Of a stretch of 5,705 nt of DNA, positions 4,437 to 5,705 are shown piece by piece. Numbering within the stretch: the first letter of the stretch is position 1; each line of letters opens with the position of its first letter. Source of the DNA: Conexibacter sp. (GTDB lineage: Bacteria > Actinomycetota > Thermoleophilia > Solirubrobacterales > Solirubrobacteraceae); contig JAOPZD010000184.1 in assembly GCA_025964295.1 (NCBI GenBank), forward strand, positions 1 to 5,705, in the 5' to 3' direction. The translations under genes and the position numbers were made by a program. The notes beneath the pieces are model-generated. The model did no database searches, was not told the origin of the DNA, and saw only the letters and a program-made list of their open reading frames with translations.

Positions 4437-5705
4437 CAGGTGACGGTAGGGCTCCTCGCCGCGCAGGGCGCGGATCGTGCCCGCGACGACGTTCTCGTCG
4501 TCCATGCTCTTGCCGTCGGTGACGGCCGCGATGACGCCGCGCTTGCGCTCGATGAGCGCGGCCATCGTCTCGTCGATGGTGTTGGCGGCCAGGAGGTACC
4601 AGGCGGTCACGGCGTCGTGCTGGCCGATGCGGTGGCAGCGGTCCTCGGCCTGGTCGTGCATCGCGGGCGTCCATTCGAGCTCGAGGAACGCGACGTTGGA
4701 CGCCCGGGTCAGCGTGATGCCCTGGGAGGCCACACGGGTGGCGCAGACGATCAGCTGCGGCCCGTCGGGCTCCTGGAACTGGCGGACGGACTCCTCGCGG
4801 GCCTCGAGCTTGTCGCGGCCGAAGAGGTGCAGCGCGTCGGGGAAGCGCTCGAGCACCGCCTCCTGGACCTCGCGGTGGCGGGCGAAGACGACCAGCGGCT
4901 CGCCGGAGGCCAGGAAGTCGTGGATCCACGCCAGCGCCGCGTTGAGCTTGCCGCGCGCGGCGAGGCGCTGCAGGGCGCCGAGCTGGGCCAGGCGCTCGGC
5001 GCGCAGCGTCGCGGCGATCTTCGAGTTGAGGTCCGAGAGCTCCAGTGGCTGGGAGCGCAGCCACTCGACCACGTCGCGCTCGGCGACGCGGTACTCGCGC
5101 TCGTTGTCCAGCGACACCGGCACGATCGTCCGGCGCTTGGCCGGCAGCTGCGGCAGCACCTCGCTCTTCAGGCGCCGCACGAAGCACGAGCGGCGCAGGT
5201 GCCAGTGCAGGCGCTCCTCGGTCAGCACGCCCTGGAACTGGCGGCTGAAGCGCGCGCCGGAGCCGAACTCGTCGAGGCGGCCGATGATCCGCAGCTGGGA
5301 GATCAGCTCCTCGGCGTGGTTGAGCACCGGCGTGCCGGTCAGCGCCACGCGCAGCCCGCCGCGCTGCACGGCCTCGGCGAGGCGGCGCACCGCCTGCGTG
5401 CGCTTGGCGCGCGGGTTCTTGCAGTAGTGCGACTCGTCGACGACGACGGCCTTGGGCCGCAGGCGCGCGAGCGTCTCGTAGTGCTTGCCGACGACCTCGT
5501 AGTTGATGATCGTGATGTCGCCGGTCTTGGGGACCGCGACGCCGCCCTCGACGACCTCGATGCTGCGGTGCGGCAGCCACTTGCTGGTCTCGCGCAGCCA
5601 GTTGAGCTTCAGCGACGCGGGGCAGACGACGATCGCCGGGTAGGCGTCGTCGGCCTCTAGCGCGGCGAGCGCCTGCACGGTCTTGCCGAGGCCCTGCTCG
5701 TCGGC
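4422..5705 (-). CDS. SNF2-family ATPase, SMARCAL1-like (C-terminal part, 5' end off the window)
   Basis: The last 427 residues of a superfamily-2 DNA translocase. The window edge falls at motif I, ADEQGLGKT (5705-5679). Following motifs are seen in order: Ia IVVCPASLKLNW, II DESH in VVVDESHYCKN (about 5444-5412), III ALTGTPVLN, the family block RRLKSEVLPQLPAKRR, IV LVVFARHREV, V TRVASQGITLTRASNVAF, and VI QAEDRCHRIGQ (about 4652-4620), so both RecA-like lobes are complete from motif I on. The RRLKSEVL-QLPAK block, FLELEWTP and the YLLAANTIDETMAALIERK tail resemble the SMARCAL1/ZRANB3 branch, whose eukaryotic members anneal DNA at stalled forks; a role in DNA repair or remodelling is inferred. 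GTG at 5678 is internal, not the start, since it follows the Walker A motif in the same frame. What lies N-terminal to the ATPase (HARP-like, zinc-binding or other domains) cannot be seen. It ends 16 bp from the convergent desaturase. Confidence 0.92.
   Translation of the reverse strand, partial: ADEQGLGKTVQALAALEADDAYPAIVVCPASLKLNWLRETSKWLPHRSIEVVEGGVAVPKTGDITIINYEVVGKHYETLARLRPKAVVVDESHYCKNPRAKRTQAVRRLAEAVQRGGLRVALTGTPVLNHAEELISQLRIIGRLDEFGSGARFSRQFQGVLTEERLHWHLRRSCFVRRLKSEVLPQLPAKRRTIVPVSLDNEREYRVAERDVVEWLRSQPLELSDLNSKIAATLRAERLAQLGALQRLAARGKLNAALAWIHDFLASGEPLVVFARHREVQEAVLERFPDALHLFGRDKLEAREESVRQFQEPDGPQLIVCATRVASQGITLTRASNVAFLELEWTPAMHDQAEDRCHRIGQHDAVTAWYLLAANTIDETMAALIERKRGVIAAVTDGKSMDDENVVAGTIRALRGEEPYRHLRPVA

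Noticed and set aside
4440..5660. Plus-strand frame (406 codons) opposite the SNF2 gene
   Set aside because: Low-complexity Leu/Gly/Arg/Asp-rich translation, with all SNF2 motifs on the other strand.
4422..5705. Phage-defence island based on the SNF2 helicase
   Set aside because: No nuclease, methylase or other defence gene is visible nearby. The neighbours are lipid, transport and regulatory genes.

Overview
The window is a GC-rich stretch of an ordinary bacterial chromosome. The near-exclusive use of G or C at third codon positions, the lack of Shine-Dalgarno sequences in front of several starts, and the gene families present suggest a high-GC actinobacterium. Thermoleophilia/Solirubrobacterales-like is my best guess, as an inference only. 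There is no rRNA, tRNA, CRISPR array, insertion sequence or phage gene. Both ends cut through genes: an EamA-type transporter at the left and an SNF2 helicase at the right.

Layout from left to right. (1) The 5' part of a drug/metabolite-transporter (EamA, RhtA-like) gene on the minus strand, divergent from (2) an Lrp/AsnC-family regulator on the plus strand. This is the classical arrangement of an amino-acid-sensing regulator beside the exporter it may control. (3) A non-coding gap of about 370 bp (785-1154) between convergent genes. It holds a short palindrome over the lrp stop, a GC-rich hairpin, and two overlapping 43-nt palindromes that resemble each other and differ by compensatory substitutions. 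Near-identical 17-nt sequences flank the palindrome pair. (4) A minus-strand pair, a cyclopropane-fatty-acid-synthase-type methyltransferase followed by an AbrB-family membrane protein, translationally coupled through a TGATG stop/start overlap. (5) Divergent from that pair, 36 bp away, a plus-strand delta-9-type acyl-CoA desaturase. (6) Convergent with the desaturase, the C-terminal 427 residues of a SMARCAL1-like SNF2 ATPase, starting exactly at its Walker A motif.

Functionally, the centre of the window is a membrane-lipid module. The desaturase would introduce a cis double bond into acyl chains, and the methyltransferase would add a methylene (cyclopropane) or methyl group across such a bond using S-adenosylmethionine. 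Their start codons are so close that their predicted promoters interlock, and both -10-like boxes lie 6-7 nt from the ATG, pointing to leaderless mRNAs. The same spacing is seen for the Lrp gene.

I see no convincing new multi-gene system. The least explained element is the pair of covarying palindromes at 975-1058, which may be copies of a structured intergenic repeat or RNA family.
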